Shown piece after piece: positions 52,354 through 64,000 of a stretch of 64,000 nt of DNA. The position numbers and the translations under genes are program-made. Each line of letters starts with the position of its first letter. Position 1 is the stretch's first letter. Source of the stretch: Neobacillus sp. DY30 (GTDB taxonomy: Bacteria; Bacillota; Bacilli; Bacillales; Cytobacillaceae); the NCBI RefSeq assembly GCF_030123065.1, contig NZ_CP126093.1, forward strand, positions 562,001-626,000, given 5' to 3'. The notes beneath the pieces were generated by a model, which had not been told where the DNA came from, did not search any database, and saw nothing but the letters and a program-made list of their open reading frames with translations.

Positions 52354-54219
52354 ATGCTGAAACACGATTTACCGATACAGAATAATCTTCTCCAGTCCCG
52401 AGCGGATTTAGTAGAAGCAGTTAAGCAAATCGTGAGTCCTTTGAAGCCGTATTATAGCAAGGGGAAGGCTAAGCTCGAATTAGGAAGCACTGGAACTAGT
52501 TACAGTGAAGACATCGCAGGTCTGGAAGGGTTCTCACGGATACTTTGGGGACTGGTTCCAATGCTGGCAGGCGGCGAACGCTCGGAAGTTTGGGAATTGT
52601 GCATGCAGGGAATAAAAAACGGTACCAATCCTAGTCACAAAGAATATTGGGGCGAAATTTCAAGCTTTGATCAGCGTGCCGTTGAGATGGCGGCATTTGG
52701 TTATGCCCTGGCGTTAACTCCGGAGAGAATTTGGAACCCACTTAATGAGCAGGAAAAAGAAAACCTCTTTTTATGGCTGAATCAAATCAATCAAATACAT
52801 GTATATGATTGTAATTGGCTGTTTTTCCCGGTAATCGTAAACCTCGGTTTTAAAGCAGTGGGATTACCTTATGATCAGGGTAAGATAAGACAGAATCTTG
52901 ATCGAATTGATGAGTTTTATTTAGAGGAAGGCTGGTATGCGGACGGACTCAATGCACACTGTGACTATTATGGACCCTTTGCCATCCATTTTTACAGCTT
53001 GCTCTATGCAAAACTAATGGATAAAGAAGACCCTGAAAGAGCGAAAAAGTATAAACATAGAGCAGCCGAGTTTGCAAAGGAGTTTATCTATTGGTTTGCT
53101 AGTGATGGCTCTGCCCTCCCTTATGGCAGAAGTTTAGCTTATCGCTTTTCTCAATCTGCCTTTTGGAGCGCGCTCGTATTTGCCGGAGTTGAGTCGTTTT
53201 CTTTGGGAGAGATGAAGGGACTCATTCTAAGGAACCTCCGCTGGTGGTTCCAGCAGCCTATCTTTGACGCCAATGGACTGCTGACAATCGGTTATGGTTA
53301 TCCGAATTTGATTATGGCGGAAAACTATAATGCACCGGGTTCGCCTTATTGGTCACTTAAAACTTTTTTAATTTTAGCGCTCCCTGAGGAACATCCATTT
53401 TGGCAGGCAGAAGAAAAGCCGCTTCCCGTTTTAATCGAAAAAGTAGTTCAAAAATCACCGCGGTTTATTTTATGCAGACAAGAAGTTCTGGGGCATACGC
53501 TTGCTTTTAACGCTGGTTATAAGCACACAAATGAACATCCACACGCGGCCGCAAAATATGAAAAATTTGTTTACTCTAACCATTTTGGTTTTAGTGTCCA
53601 AAAAGCAGAATGGGGTCTTTCGCAAGGTGCGTTTGATTCCATGCTAGCTGTTAGTGAAGGTGACAATCTTTATAGAGGCAAGAGAACCTGTTTGGACTAT
53701 ACTGTTTCTGAAAACGTCATTTATACGAAATGGAAGCCATTTGGTGGTGTTGAAATTAAAACTTGGCTTGTAGCCGGGGCACCATGGCATATTCGTATAC
53801 ATTGTATTGAGACTAATAGAAACTTAGATTATGCAGATGGCGGTTTTGCGCTGGGTCTTGAAAACAAGGAATATAAAGGCCAAACGGCCGAAGTTGTTCT
53901 GAACAAACAAGAAAGTTTCATTAGATACCCTTGGGGTGCAAGCGGCATCCAAAGTATATATGGCAATGGCCAGCCAGATTTGGTCTATCCGAATGCAAAT
54001 ACCAATCTCATAAACCCAAGAACGGTGATCCCTACAGTCAAAGGAAGCTTAAAACCCGGCACGCATTGGCTGGTAAATGCTGTGTTTGGGGAACCAGGAA
54101 ATGAAGAAGTATTAAAACATTGGAATATGGTACCACATGTTGAATTAGTGGATGATGAGATGATTATCACGCTGGGTACAGAAAAAGTGACCATACAAAA
54201 AGAAGGAATATCAACTTAA
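52354..54219 (+). CDS. DUF2264-family protein
   Basis: The protein has about 621 residues from the Met at 52354 (GCAGGTG seven bases upstream; a GTG at 52345 is possible). It matches DUF2264: SRADLVEAVKQIVSPLKPYY, SEDIAGLEGFSRILWGLVPM and WLFFPVIVNLGFKAVGLPYD. The N-terminal two-thirds looks like an alpha/alpha toroid and the rest like a beta-sandwich, an overall shape similar to polysaccharide lyases of the heparinase kind. No signal peptide is seen. The family is uncharacterised as far as I know but recurs in polysaccharide-utilisation loci. It is the last gene of this operon arm and is followed by a terminator. Confidence 0.87.
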   Translation: MLKHDLPIQNNLLQSRADLVEAVKQIVSPLKPYYSKGKAKLELGSTGTSYSEDIAGLEGFSRILWGLVPMLAGGERSEVWELCMQGIKNGTNPSHKEYWGEISSFDQRAVEMAAFGYALALTPERIWNPLNEQEKENLFLWLNQINQIHVYDCNWLFFPVIVNLGFKAVGLPYDQGKIRQNLDRIDEFYLEEGWYADGLNAHCDYYGPFAIHFYSLLYAKLMDKEDPERAKKYKHRAAEFAKEFIYWFASDGSALPYGRSLAYRFSQSAFWSALVFAGVESFSLGEMKGLILRNLRWWFQQPIFDANGLLTIGYGYPNLIMAENYNAPGSPYWSLKTFLILALPEEHPFWQAEEKPLPVLIEKVVQKSPRFILCRQEVLGHTLAFNAGYKHTNEHPHAAAKYEKFVYSNHFGFSVQKAEWGLSQGAFDSMLAVSEGDNLYRGKRTCLDYTVSENVIYTKWKPFGGVEIKTWLVAGAPWHIRIHCIETNRNLDYADGGFALGLENKEYKGQTAEVVLNKQESFIRYPWGASGIQSIYGNGQPDLVYPNANTNLINPRTVIPTVKGSLKPGTHWLVNAVFGEPGNEEVLKHWNMVPHVELVDDEMIITLGTEKVTIQKEGIST

Positions 54220-54246
54220 TAGCCCAAATTTTTTAGATAGATACCG

Positions 54247-54292
54247 AAATAGACACCATAAATTTCGAAATGAATTGTGGTGTCTATTTGCT
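54247..54292 (+). terminator. Terminator after DUF2264 gene
   Basis: A 12-base-pair stem (AAATAGACACCA with TGGTGTCTATTT, loop of 19 bases that can pair in part) ends in a T-rich tail. Confidence 0.8.
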
Positions 54293-54395
54293 GTTTATGG
54301 CGGATTAATAGGTAATATTATGAAACCTCCCCAAATCAGAAAAAGTATAATAGAATGGAAATATCAAAATTTTTCACCATCTGGAGGGATAGGTT

Positions 54396-55913
54396 TTGAC
54401 AGTTGGGGAACTTGGAAGAGTACTTATTGTTGATGATGAACCATTAATTAGACAGGGTATTAAGCATTATCTAAATTGGGAACAGCAAGGGTTTGAAATT
54501 GTTGGGGAGGCGTCGAACGGTTTGGAAGCGCTTGAACTAATTGAGTCAAAGCATCCACATATCATACTAACGGATATCGTAATGCCGATTATGGATGGCG
54601 AAGAATTAACGAGAATCGTAAAGGAACGTTATCCACAAATTGAAGTGATAATCCTTAGTAGTTTTGGAGAGTTTGATTATGTCCGCTCTACTTTTCAAAG
54701 TGGAGTGGTTGATTATATTCTAAAGCCTAAGTTGGACGCAAAAGGACTGCTGCATGCATTGAAGGCAGCGGCTGAGCGTATACCGTCTCTTCAAATGATG
54801 GACAAACAAGCTTCGGTTGATCTTTCCGTTGGACAAATGATACAAAAGTTGATTTCAGGCTATGAAGTTAATTTTGATGTCGAGAAGCTTTCTGAAGTGT
54901 TTCCTTTTGGTGAATTTCGTTTATTAGGTATTCAGTTAAAAAGTGGGGAAAATGACCTGCCTAAACATATTAAGGGAAGATTTGAAGCTGAATTTAGTCA
55001 GGAGGAGTATACCTTTCATTCCGAACAAAATTTCGTCCTTATAAACGGAGTTCATTTTACTAATTTTATAACATTTGCGAAGCAGCTCGCAGAATCAGAG
55101 AGTGGCTATGGTTTTGTTCTAAGTGAGTCCTTTACTGATCTTTCTCAGTTAGCGGTAATTTACAAAGAAAGTCTGCTAAAACTATTAAATTATCGTTTTT
55201 ACTTTTCTGAACAGCCGCTTTTAATGAAACAAAACTTGCCTAACCCGGCACCGGAATGTGAAGGATTCAATTTGGATTGGTTTACAAGTGAATTTAAACG
55301 GAAAAATTTTAAAGCTGCTTTTAACTATCTTCAGGAACATGTAACAGCATTATCTAACTGTTATACCATGGATGTATATGAATATAAGGCTTTTTTCGGG
55401 AACATAGTCTTTAATATTACGATTCTGCTTGGAAACATGGATTACGACGTTAAAGAATTGGATCATGCCAAGTATTCGTATTTCAAATTAATAGAGGAAG
55501 CACCGAATGCGAAAGAGGTAATAGAGCAATTTGGCAAGTTTATTACTGAAGCGAATCAATGTATTAATTCCTCTCAAAATTATCTGGACAATCAGAATAT
55601 GAAAAAACTGCTAGAATTTATTAAGAACCATTATGCGGAGCCGCTTACCCTAACAGATGTTGCGAAGCATTTTCATTTTAATCCTTCCTATTTATCTAGC
55701 TATTTTTCAACTCATAATAGTGAAGGCTTTGTTGAATACATTAATCGAATTCGGATTGAAGAAGCTTCAAAGCTTCTTGTTGAGGGAAGAGCCACTATTT
55801 CTGAAATCAGTGGTATGGTGGGTTATTCCGACCACAGTTATTTTTGCAAAGTGTTTAAAAAAATGACCGGTCTATCACCAAGTCAATATAGAAGAAAACA
55901 AAACACGAGATAA
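54396..55913 (+). CDS. YesN-type AraC response regulator (second pair)
   Basis: The 505-residue regulator starts at TTG 54396 with GGAGGG seven bases upstream. The receiver (VLIVDDEPLIRQGIKHYLNW) has phospho-acceptor Asp60 in IILTDIVMPIMDG and Lys near 110 (YILKPKLD). The middle region is about 270 residues. The C-terminal AraC domain reads LTLTDVAKHFHFNPSYLSSY then ISEISGMVGYSDHSYFCKVF. The gene order is regulator then kinase, the reverse of the first pair. It probably controls the second transporter set and the GH2 gene. Confidence 0.93.
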   Translation: MTVGELGRVLIVDDEPLIRQGIKHYLNWEQQGFEIVGEASNGLEALELIESKHPHIILTDIVMPIMDGEELTRIVKERYPQIEVIILSSFGEFDYVRSTFQSGVVDYILKPKLDAKGLLHALKAAAERIPSLQMMDKQASVDLSVGQMIQKLISGYEVNFDVEKLSEVFPFGEFRLLGIQLKSGENDLPKHIKGRFEAEFSQEEYTFHSEQNFVLINGVHFTNFITFAKQLAESESGYGFVLSESFTDLSQLAVIYKESLLKLLNYRFYFSEQPLLMKQNLPNPAPECEGFNLDWFTSEFKRKNFKAAFNYLQEHVTALSNCYTMDVYEYKAFFGNIVFNITILLGNMDYDVKELDHAKYSYFKLIEEAPNAKEVIEQFGKFITEANQCINSSQNYLDNQNMKKLLEFIKNHYAEPLTLTDVAKHFHFNPSYLSSYFSTHNSEGFVEYINRIRIEEASKLLVEGRATISEISGMVGYSDHSYFCKVFKKMTGLSPSQYRRKQNTR

Positions 55914-55927
55914 GAGATGGTGTACAA

Positions 55928-57685
55928 ATGAGATTTATTCCAGAACGGTTTAGACATAACAATTTATTTATCACCATGTTTCTGATTAGTGTGATCATCA
56001 TTATCACCGTTTCTGTTACGATAACGTGGACGACGATTCGAATGTCAGAACAATTCTTTTTCGAGAAATTCAGTATTACAAATGCAAAAGTAATGGATCA
56101 GGTGAAAGATAGCTTTGAGACTTATAATTATTCGGTCGTCGTCGCATCAAACAAGTTATTGCAAAGCGGTACGATTAAGAGAATTCTTACAGAAGAGACG
56201 ACCAATGTACAGCGATTGAATGCTTATTTTACACTGGGTCAACAGATGAATCGAATAGAGTCTAGTGTGGACACTTACGAAACAAGTATCATCGTCACGG
56301 GTACAAATGGAATTATTTACTCGACTGACCGGACCTATTGGCCCATTACTGATGATGAGTTGAAGTCGGGTAACATATTCAAGAATACGCTTAAAGAACC
56401 TAAGCGATTGATGTACCAATACGATGTGCGTCCTGATAAAGAGGATGGTAATTACATAGTCACTTCGAAAGCGTTAATGGAACGAACATCTGGAATTGGC
56501 TATGGAACGATGTATTTCGCGATTAAAGAAAATGAATTTAGAGAGTTTTACTCCAACTACACTAGTCCTGGTAATCATGTTTTCTTAGTAAACAAATCTG
56601 GGGTTATTATGTCGAGCGATCAGTCAAAGCTAATTGGCGAAACGTCGGAGGAGCTGCTTCAATACGCCAATGAAATAATGTCTGAACCAAAAGATTACAT
56701 TGTAAAAAAATTTTTGGGAAAAGAACAAATAATCTTGATGGAATATCTTCCATCATATGAAATGTACATGTTTAATATCATCGATAAAGAAACAGCATTC
56801 GGCAATTTAATCGATAAGAAGCAGATCGTGCTTATTTCGATGGGGATAGTCTTTGTGGCACTGATTATTGTGTTCTTCGCCTCAAGAAGAATGACAAATT
56901 CATTATCAAAGCTGGTAAAACAAATTGAGAGTGCTTCTAAGCATAAGTTTGACAAATATGTAACGGTTTCTGGGACGTATGAAACCAGGGAGATTGGACA
57001 TGCCTTTAACTCGATGCTCGATGAGCTTCATGAATATGTGGACCAGCTTGTCATCTCGCAAAAAAATCAGCGGAATGCGGAACTAGCTGCCCTGCAGCAG
57101 CAAATTAACCCGCATTTTTTATACAATACACTGACTTCGATAAAATTTATGGTCCAACAGGGCGGTAAAGAAGAGACAGAAGCGACTATTAATGCATTGA
57201 TTTCTTTGCTTCAGAACACGATAGGCAATGTCAGTGAAACCATTACGGTTAAGCAGGAACTGGATAATTTAAAGAATTACGTATTAATTAATCAGAAACG
57301 CTATGGTGACCGGATTAAAGTAAATTATTTTGTCACGCCTGATTGTATGGACTGGGAGATACCAAAACTGATTCTTCAGCCTTTTATGGAGAACTCCTTT
57401 TTCCATGGATTTATCCGTAAGCTGTTAGGTCATATTAATGTCCTAGTCTGGCAGGACGGGAATACCCTTACTTGTGAGGTTATTGATAATGGGGACGGAA
57501 TGGAAGTTTCAGAGGATAACACACTTCCACACACGAAGCGCAAACAACAGCATTTCTCAGGTATTGGTGTACGAAATGTACATGAGCGTATTCAACTAAT
57601 TTATGGAGAAGAATATGGAGTAACCATCTCAAGCAGCCTAGGGGAAGGGACAAAAGTCCGAATAACACTGCCGATTCAAAAATAG
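55928..57685 (+). CDS. YesM-type sensor histidine kinase (second pair)
   Basis: The 585-residue membrane kinase has a first helix (about 15-38), an extracytoplasmic Cache-like sensor (to about 295), a second helix, HAMP, and the block QQINPHFLYNTLTSIKFMV with phospho-acceptor His396. The ATPase has DNGDGMEV and FSGIGVRNVHERI. It starts 14 bases after the response-regulator stop. The sensor region differs clearly from the first kinase, so the two pairs probably sense different ligands. It ends 175 bases before the second solute-binding protein gene. Confidence 0.93.
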   Translation: MRFIPERFRHNNLFITMFLISVIIIITVSVTITWTTIRMSEQFFFEKFSITNAKVMDQVKDSFETYNYSVVVASNKLLQSGTIKRILTEETTNVQRLNAYFTLGQQMNRIESSVDTYETSIIVTGTNGIIYSTDRTYWPITDDELKSGNIFKNTLKEPKRLMYQYDVRPDKEDGNYIVTSKALMERTSGIGYGTMYFAIKENEFREFYSNYTSPGNHVFLVNKSGVIMSSDQSKLIGETSEELLQYANEIMSEPKDYIVKKFLGKEQIILMEYLPSYEMYMFNIIDKETAFGNLIDKKQIVLISMGIVFVALIIVFFASRRMTNSLSKLVKQIESASKHKFDKYVTVSGTYETREIGHAFNSMLDELHEYVDQLVISQKNQRNAELAALQQQINPHFLYNTLTSIKFMVQQGGKEETEATINALISLLQNTIGNVSETITVKQELDNLKNYVLINQKRYGDRIKVNYFVTPDCMDWEIPKLILQPFMENSFFHGFIRKLLGHINVLVWQDGNTLTCEVIDNGDGMEVSEDNTLPHTKRKQQHFSGIGVRNVHERIQLIYGEEYGVTISSSLGEGTKVRITLPIQK

Positions 57686-57815
57686 TTCTAGTATCTAAAA
57701 AAAGTACAAATTTCAAAATGTAAACGGAACCAATTATCTGAAAATAGTACAAAAGATTAAAAATATCGTCCTAACAGTTAACCCCGGGCTGGTGCTAACA
57801 TAGGAAATGTAAGAC

Positions 57816-57829
57816 AGATAGCGCTTACA
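57816..57829 (+). promoter_or_regulatory. Candidate cre site before second binding-protein gene
   Basis: AGATAGCGCTTACA matches 12 of 14 cre positions, including the central CG and the strong right half GCGCTTACA. It lies 31 bases before the start codon. Confidence 0.5.
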
Positions 57830-57860
57830 ACTACAAACAAAATCACTTGGGGGAATATCA

Positions 57861-59150
57861 ATGAAAAAAGTACTTGCTCTATTATTAGTAAGCTTACTGT
57901 TATTGACTGCCTGTTCTTCGGGGTCAAAAACAAAAGATACTTCCGGAGAGGCAAAGGATACCAATAAGATCACCGTATGGGCTTGGGATCCAAACTTTAA
58001 TATTAAAGCTATGAATATCGCAAAAGAAACGTATGCAGCTGAAAATAAAGACCTTGAGATTGAAGTGATTGAAAATGCTCAGGATGACATTATTCAAAAG
58101 CTAAATACAAGCTTAAGCTCTGGTACTACAAAAGGGCTTCCGAATATCGTTTTAATTGAGGATTATCGTGCACAAAGCTTCCTTCAAGCATATCCTGATA
58201 TGTTCCACGAGCTGACTGGTACGTTTAAAGCGGAAGACTTTGCCGATTATAAAATTGCTCCAACAAGCTTGGATGGTAAAAACTATGGCCTTCCATTCGA
58301 TACGGGAGTAACAGGATTATATGTAAGAACAGATTACTTAGAGCAGGCTGGTTACACAGTTGAAGACCTGCAAAACATCGACTGGGACAAGTACATTGAA
58401 ATTGGTAAAAAAGTAAAAGAAACAACTGGTAAACAAATGTTAACACAAGACCCTAACGACCTTGGCTTAATTCGTATGATGATCCAAACTGCTGGTTCAT
58501 GGTACTTAGAGGAAGATGGTGTAACACCTGACTTAGCTGACAATGAAGCACTAAAAGCAGCATTTGAAACATATAAAAAACTTTTAGACGCAGATTTAGT
58601 GAAACCTGTATCTGACTGGAGTCAATTCTTAGCTGGATTTAACAGCGGTAATGTGGCAACTGTGCCGACAGGAAACTGGATTACTCCTTCAATTAAAGCG
58701 GAAGCTTCCCAATCTGGTAAGTGGGCAGTCGTGCCTTTCCCTAAACTTCCTGGCGTAGCTGATTCTGTTAACGCTTCAAACTTAGGCGGAAGCTCTTGGT
58801 ATGTTCTGAATGTACCAGGGAAGGAAAAAGCAGCTGACTTCCTAGGGAAAACTTTTGGTTCAAACGTTGAGTTTTACCAAACAATCAATAAGGAAATCGG
58901 TGCAATTGGTACTTACAAGCCAGCCTCTGAAGGTGAAGCGTACCAAGCGGCAGACGAGTACTTTGGCGGGCAAAAGGTCATTGCTGATTTCGCAAAATGG
59001 ACTGCTGAAATTCCACAAGTAAACTTCGGTTTACACACCTATGCAATCGAAGACATTCTTGCAGTTGAAGCACAAAACTTTATTAAAGGGAAAGATCTTG
59101 ATAAGGCGTTAGAAGACGCCCAAGGTCAAGCTGAAACACAGGTGAAATAA
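57861..59150 (+). CDS. Sugar-binding lipoprotein of CUT1 ABC importer (second set)
   Basis: The 429-residue solute-binding lipoprotein has lipobox LTAC (Cys18). Typical segments are ITVWAWDPNFNIKAMNIAKE, PNIVLIEDYRAQSFLQAYPD, LPFDTGVTGLYVRTDYLEQA and VATVPTGNWITPSIKAEASQ. It is distant from the first binding protein, so a different oligosaccharide is likely. GGGGGAA precedes the start. Two permease genes follow after a structured terminator, and no ATPase gene is present. Upstream, two AGTACAAA copies (about 57702 and 57748) might be sites for the second response regulator. Confidence 0.92.
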   Translation: MKKVLALLLVSLLLLTACSSGSKTKDTSGEAKDTNKITVWAWDPNFNIKAMNIAKETYAAENKDLEIEVIENAQDDIIQKLNTSLSSGTTKGLPNIVLIEDYRAQSFLQAYPDMFHELTGTFKAEDFADYKIAPTSLDGKNYGLPFDTGVTGLYVRTDYLEQAGYTVEDLQNIDWDKYIEIGKKVKETTGKQMLTQDPNDLGLIRMMIQTAGSWYLEEDGVTPDLADNEALKAAFETYKKLLDADLVKPVSDWSQFLAGFNSGNVATVPTGNWITPSIKAEASQSGKWAVVPFPKLPGVADSVNASNLGGSSWYVLNVPGKEKAADFLGKTFGSNVEFYQTINKEIGAIGTYKPASEGEAYQAADEYFGGQKVIADFAKWTAEIPQVNFGLHTYAIEDILAVEAQNFIKGKDLDKALEDAQGQAETQVK

Positions 59151-59161
59151 TCAAATAAAAG

Positions 59162-59246
59162 AAAGCCTCGGGTACTCGCCGGCTTCTCCTCTTCGGTTAA
59201 GTGGAGCGATATAGGTCAGGCGGGTGTTTCGGGGCTTTTATTTTTT
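59162..59246 (+). terminator. Branched terminator/attenuator between binding protein and permeases
   Basis: AAAGCCTCGGGTACTCGCC pairs with the block 59219-59238 (ending CGGGGCTTT) over about 19 base pairs with G-T wobbles and one bulge. It encloses a second hairpin (CTCCTCTT with AAGTGGAG) and is followed by TTATTTTTT. It lies inside the operon, so it should lower permease expression relative to the binding protein. Confidence 0.82.
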
Positions 59247-59328
59247 AAGCTGCATTCCATGTTAAACGAACGTGAATTGAACAGACCTATTTATAAAAAG
59301 TCAAAACTAAGTTAGGAGCTGACTAGAT

Positions 59329-60252
59329 GTGATACCTGCAAAAGCCAACCCACCTATGCAGACAGTTAAGTCTACACGGGGTCTTCGAATGAAAAACACC
59401 GCCATTGGCTGGTCATTTGTTACGATCGCTGCTGTAATGATCTGCTTGTTTTATTTTTACCCGATGGTTCAAGCTTTCATTATGTCATTACAATCGGGGA
59501 GAGGAACAAACTTAACATTTGTCGGCCTCGAAAATTATGTACGTCTATTAAAAGATCCAGTCTTTCTCACAACCTTAAAAAATACCGTTATTTATTTAAT
59601 CATCCAAGTACCAATTATGATTATTCTAGCTTTATTTATTTCTGTTTTATTGAATGATAAAGCTTTGAAGTTTAAAGGATTTTTCCGTACGGCCATCTTT
59701 TTACCTTGTGTAACATCACTTGTTGCTTATTCGGTTACATTCAAATACTTATTTGGCCAAGATGGCATAGTTAACATTATGTTAATGAAATTGTCACTTA
59801 TTTCAGAACCAGTTCAATGGTTAACAGACCCATTCTGGGCAAAAATCACGATTATTGCTGCCATTACATGGCGCTGGACCGGCTATAATATGATTTTCTA
59901 TTTATCTGCCCTCCAGAACGTCGATCAATCCATTTATGAAGCGGCGAAAATAGATGGGGCATCACCGATCCAAACCTTTTTCAAGATTACGATTCCAATG
60001 TTAAAACCGATTATTTTGTTTACTTCGATTACTTCCACCATTGGAACGCTTCAGTTGTTCGATGAAGTAATGAATATTACGGGTGGCGGACCAGGTAATG
60101 CTACGATGACGATCTCCCAGTATATTTACAATTTATCGTTTAAATATACTCCGGATTTTGGCTATGCTGCTACTGTTTCATACGCAATTGTCATTCTAAT
60201 TGTTATCTTCTCCATCATTCAGTTTAAAGTGGCAGGTGATAAAAATGCTTAA
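59329..60252 (+). CDS. CUT1 sugar ABC permease, MalF-like (second set)
   Basis: The 307-residue permease starts at GTG 59329 with AGGAG ten bases upstream. A basic 20-residue cytoplasmic tail precedes six helices. FYFYPMVQAFIMSLQSGRGT and LTFVGLENYVRLL follow helix one, and the EAA loop is YEAAKIDGASPIQTFFKITI P near 203-223. GGGPGNATMTISQYIYNLSF near the end is typical of the AraP/LacF group. It pairs with the next gene's product, whose start overlaps its stop by eight bases. Confidence 0.92.
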   Translation: MIPAKANPPMQTVKSTRGLRMKNTAIGWSFVTIAAVMICLFYFYPMVQAFIMSLQSGRGTNLTFVGLENYVRLLKDPVFLTTLKNTVIYLIIQVPIMIILALFISVLLNDKALKFKGFFRTAIFLPCVTSLVAYSVTFKYLFGQDGIVNIMLMKLSLISEPVQWLTDPFWAKITIIAAITWRWTGYNMIFYLSALQNVDQSIYEAAKIDGASPIQTFFKITIPMLKPIILFTSITSTIGTLQLFDEVMNITGGGPGNATMTISQYIYNLSFKYTPDFGYAATVSYAIVILIVIFSIIQFKVAGDKNA

Positions 60253-61063
60253 AAAAGTATTCGGTTATGGATTTCTTACAGTCGCTGCTATCATTTCCAT
60301 CTTTCCATTTTTATGGATGATTGTCAGTTCAACAAATAAGTCAGTCGACGTTACAAAAGGCAGGTTATTGCCTGGAAGCCATTTTATGGAGAATCTAACG
60401 AATCTCCTGAATACAGTAGACCTCGTTCCTGCCTTAGTAAATTCAGCCAAAATTTCAATCATCACTACCGTGGTTGGAATGCTAATTGCCTCTTTGGCGG
60501 GCTACGGATTTGAAATCTATCAGAGTAAGGCAAAGGACTATTTATTTAACTTCCTATTGCTTTCGATGATGATTCCTTTTGCGGCATTAATGGTTCCGTT
60601 ATTCCGAATGTTTGGAACGATTTCACAGACGGCGCCAATGATTGGAATTGATACCATTTCAGCGGTTATTTTACCGACGGTTACCACCGCTTTTCTTATC
60701 TTTTTCTTCCGACAAAGCACGAAGATGTTTCCAAAGGATATTCTCGAAGCGGGAAGAATTGATGGTTTAACAGAGCTCGGAGTGTTTTTCAGGATTTATA
60801 TTCCAACAATGAAAACAACCTACGCTGCAGCTGCGATTATTACGTTCATGGCTAGCTGGAACAGCTACCTATGGCCGCTTGTCGTGCTCCAGTCTCCAGA
60901 AAATCAGACCATTCCATTGCTGATTTCTGTCCTAGGTTCAAGTTATTCACCTGACTATGGTGTCATTATGACAGCCATCGTCATTGCGACCCTGCCGGCT
61001 GCTTTAATTTTCTTCATCATGCAAAAGCATTTCGTTGCGGGAATGATGGGTTCTGTAAAATAA
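60245..61063 (+). CDS. CUT1 sugar ABC permease, MalG-like (second set)
   Basis: The 272-residue permease begins at the Met at 60245, which overlaps the previous stop and has GGCAGGTG upstream; the frame upstream to 60200 lies wholly inside the other permease gene. Six helices and the EAA loop LEAGRIDGLTELGVFFRIYI P near 172-192 are present, along with SIFPFLWMIVSSTNKSVDVT near the N-terminus and the FVAGMMGSVK ending. It resembles LacG/AraQ-type proteins. The GH2 beta-galactosidase gene follows after 37 bases, which links this transporter to a beta-galactoside. Confidence 0.92.
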   Translation: MLKKVFGYGFLTVAAIISIFPFLWMIVSSTNKSVDVTKGRLLPGSHFMENLTNLLNTVDLVPALVNSAKISIITTVVGMLIASLAGYGFEIYQSKAKDYLFNFLLLSMMIPFAALMVPLFRMFGTISQTAPMIGIDTISAVILPTVTTAFLIFFFRQSTKMFPKDILEAGRIDGLTELGVFFRIYIPTMKTTYAAAAIITFMASWNSYLWPLVVLQSPENQTIPLLISVLGSSYSPDYGVIMTAIVIATLPAALIFFIMQKHFVAGMMGSVK

Positions 61064-61082
61064 CAGATTCAGATTAATGTAG

Positions 61083-64000
<2,918 letters not shown>

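Noticed and set aside
57702..57755. Two AGTACAAA copies as response-regulator sites
   Set aside because: The eight-base match in AT-rich DNA is too short to claim as a feature; it is mentioned only under the second binding protein.

Overview
The window looks like the chromosome of a low-GC Firmicute of the family Bacillaceae (Bacillus/Neobacillus type). The reasons are the AT-rich codon use, strong AGGAGG-type ribosome binding sites with frequent TTG and GTG starts, many U-tailed hairpin terminators, and close matches to Bacillus families (YclOPQ, PhoB, YkuK, AmhX, TcyP, YesLMN). I saw no rRNA, tRNA, CRISPR, prophage or transposase gene. The last gene runs off the right edge and the first gene enters from the left.

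Region 1 (1-2.9 kb) is the end of a YclOPQ-type petrobactin/siderophore uptake operon followed by a small heme-monooxygenase-like protein. Region 2 (2.9-17 kb) holds mostly single genes: a coiled-coil lipoprotein, a 54-residue zinc-ribbon protein, a secreted M14 peptidase, an acetyltransferase, a MetPS-type Na+-dependent transporter with its 35-residue small subunit, an alkaline phosphatase, a diheme cytochrome c peroxidase lipoprotein, a ugd-PAP2-glycosyltransferase operon, and YkuK.

Region 3 (17-24.6 kb) holds an alanine/sodium symporter and then a cluster that fits D-amino-acid salvage through N-acyl intermediates: an M20 deacylase, an NhaC-type carrier, a novel-looking regulator, an N-succinylamino-acid-racemase-like enolase-superfamily enzyme and a GNAT acyltransferase. 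Two promoters in it share a nearly identical 27-bp motif. Region 4 (24.6-37.3 kb) holds DinB, MFS, a cystine transporter (TcyP), a VOC protein, a TetR-controlled ABC-2 exporter, a TetR-MMPL pair with clear operator palindromes, and an orphan sporulation-kinase-like histidine kinase.

Region 5 (37.4-41.5 kb) is a sigma-54-dependent 3-hydroxybutyrate module: a GntP permease, an SDR dehydrogenase and an enhancer-binding activator. It has a well-formed -24/-12 promoter and three upstream activator repeats. Region 6 (41.6 kb to the end) is a large polysaccharide-utilisation locus of the Bacillus/Paenibacillus 'yes' type. It contains YesL, two solute-binding lipoproteins, two permease pairs without an ATPase, two YesMN-type two-component systems, a heparinase II/III-like protein, a GH88 unsaturated glucuronyl hydrolase, a DUF2264 protein and a GH2 beta-galactosidase. 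The encoded enzymes lack signal peptides, which suggests import of uronate-containing oligosaccharides and cleavage inside the cell.

A modular palindromic repeat with core GGTGCCTGTCACC recurs eight times between genes in the first 29.5 kb and once forms the end of a reading frame. A different GC-rich 136-bp element sits at 47.3 kb.
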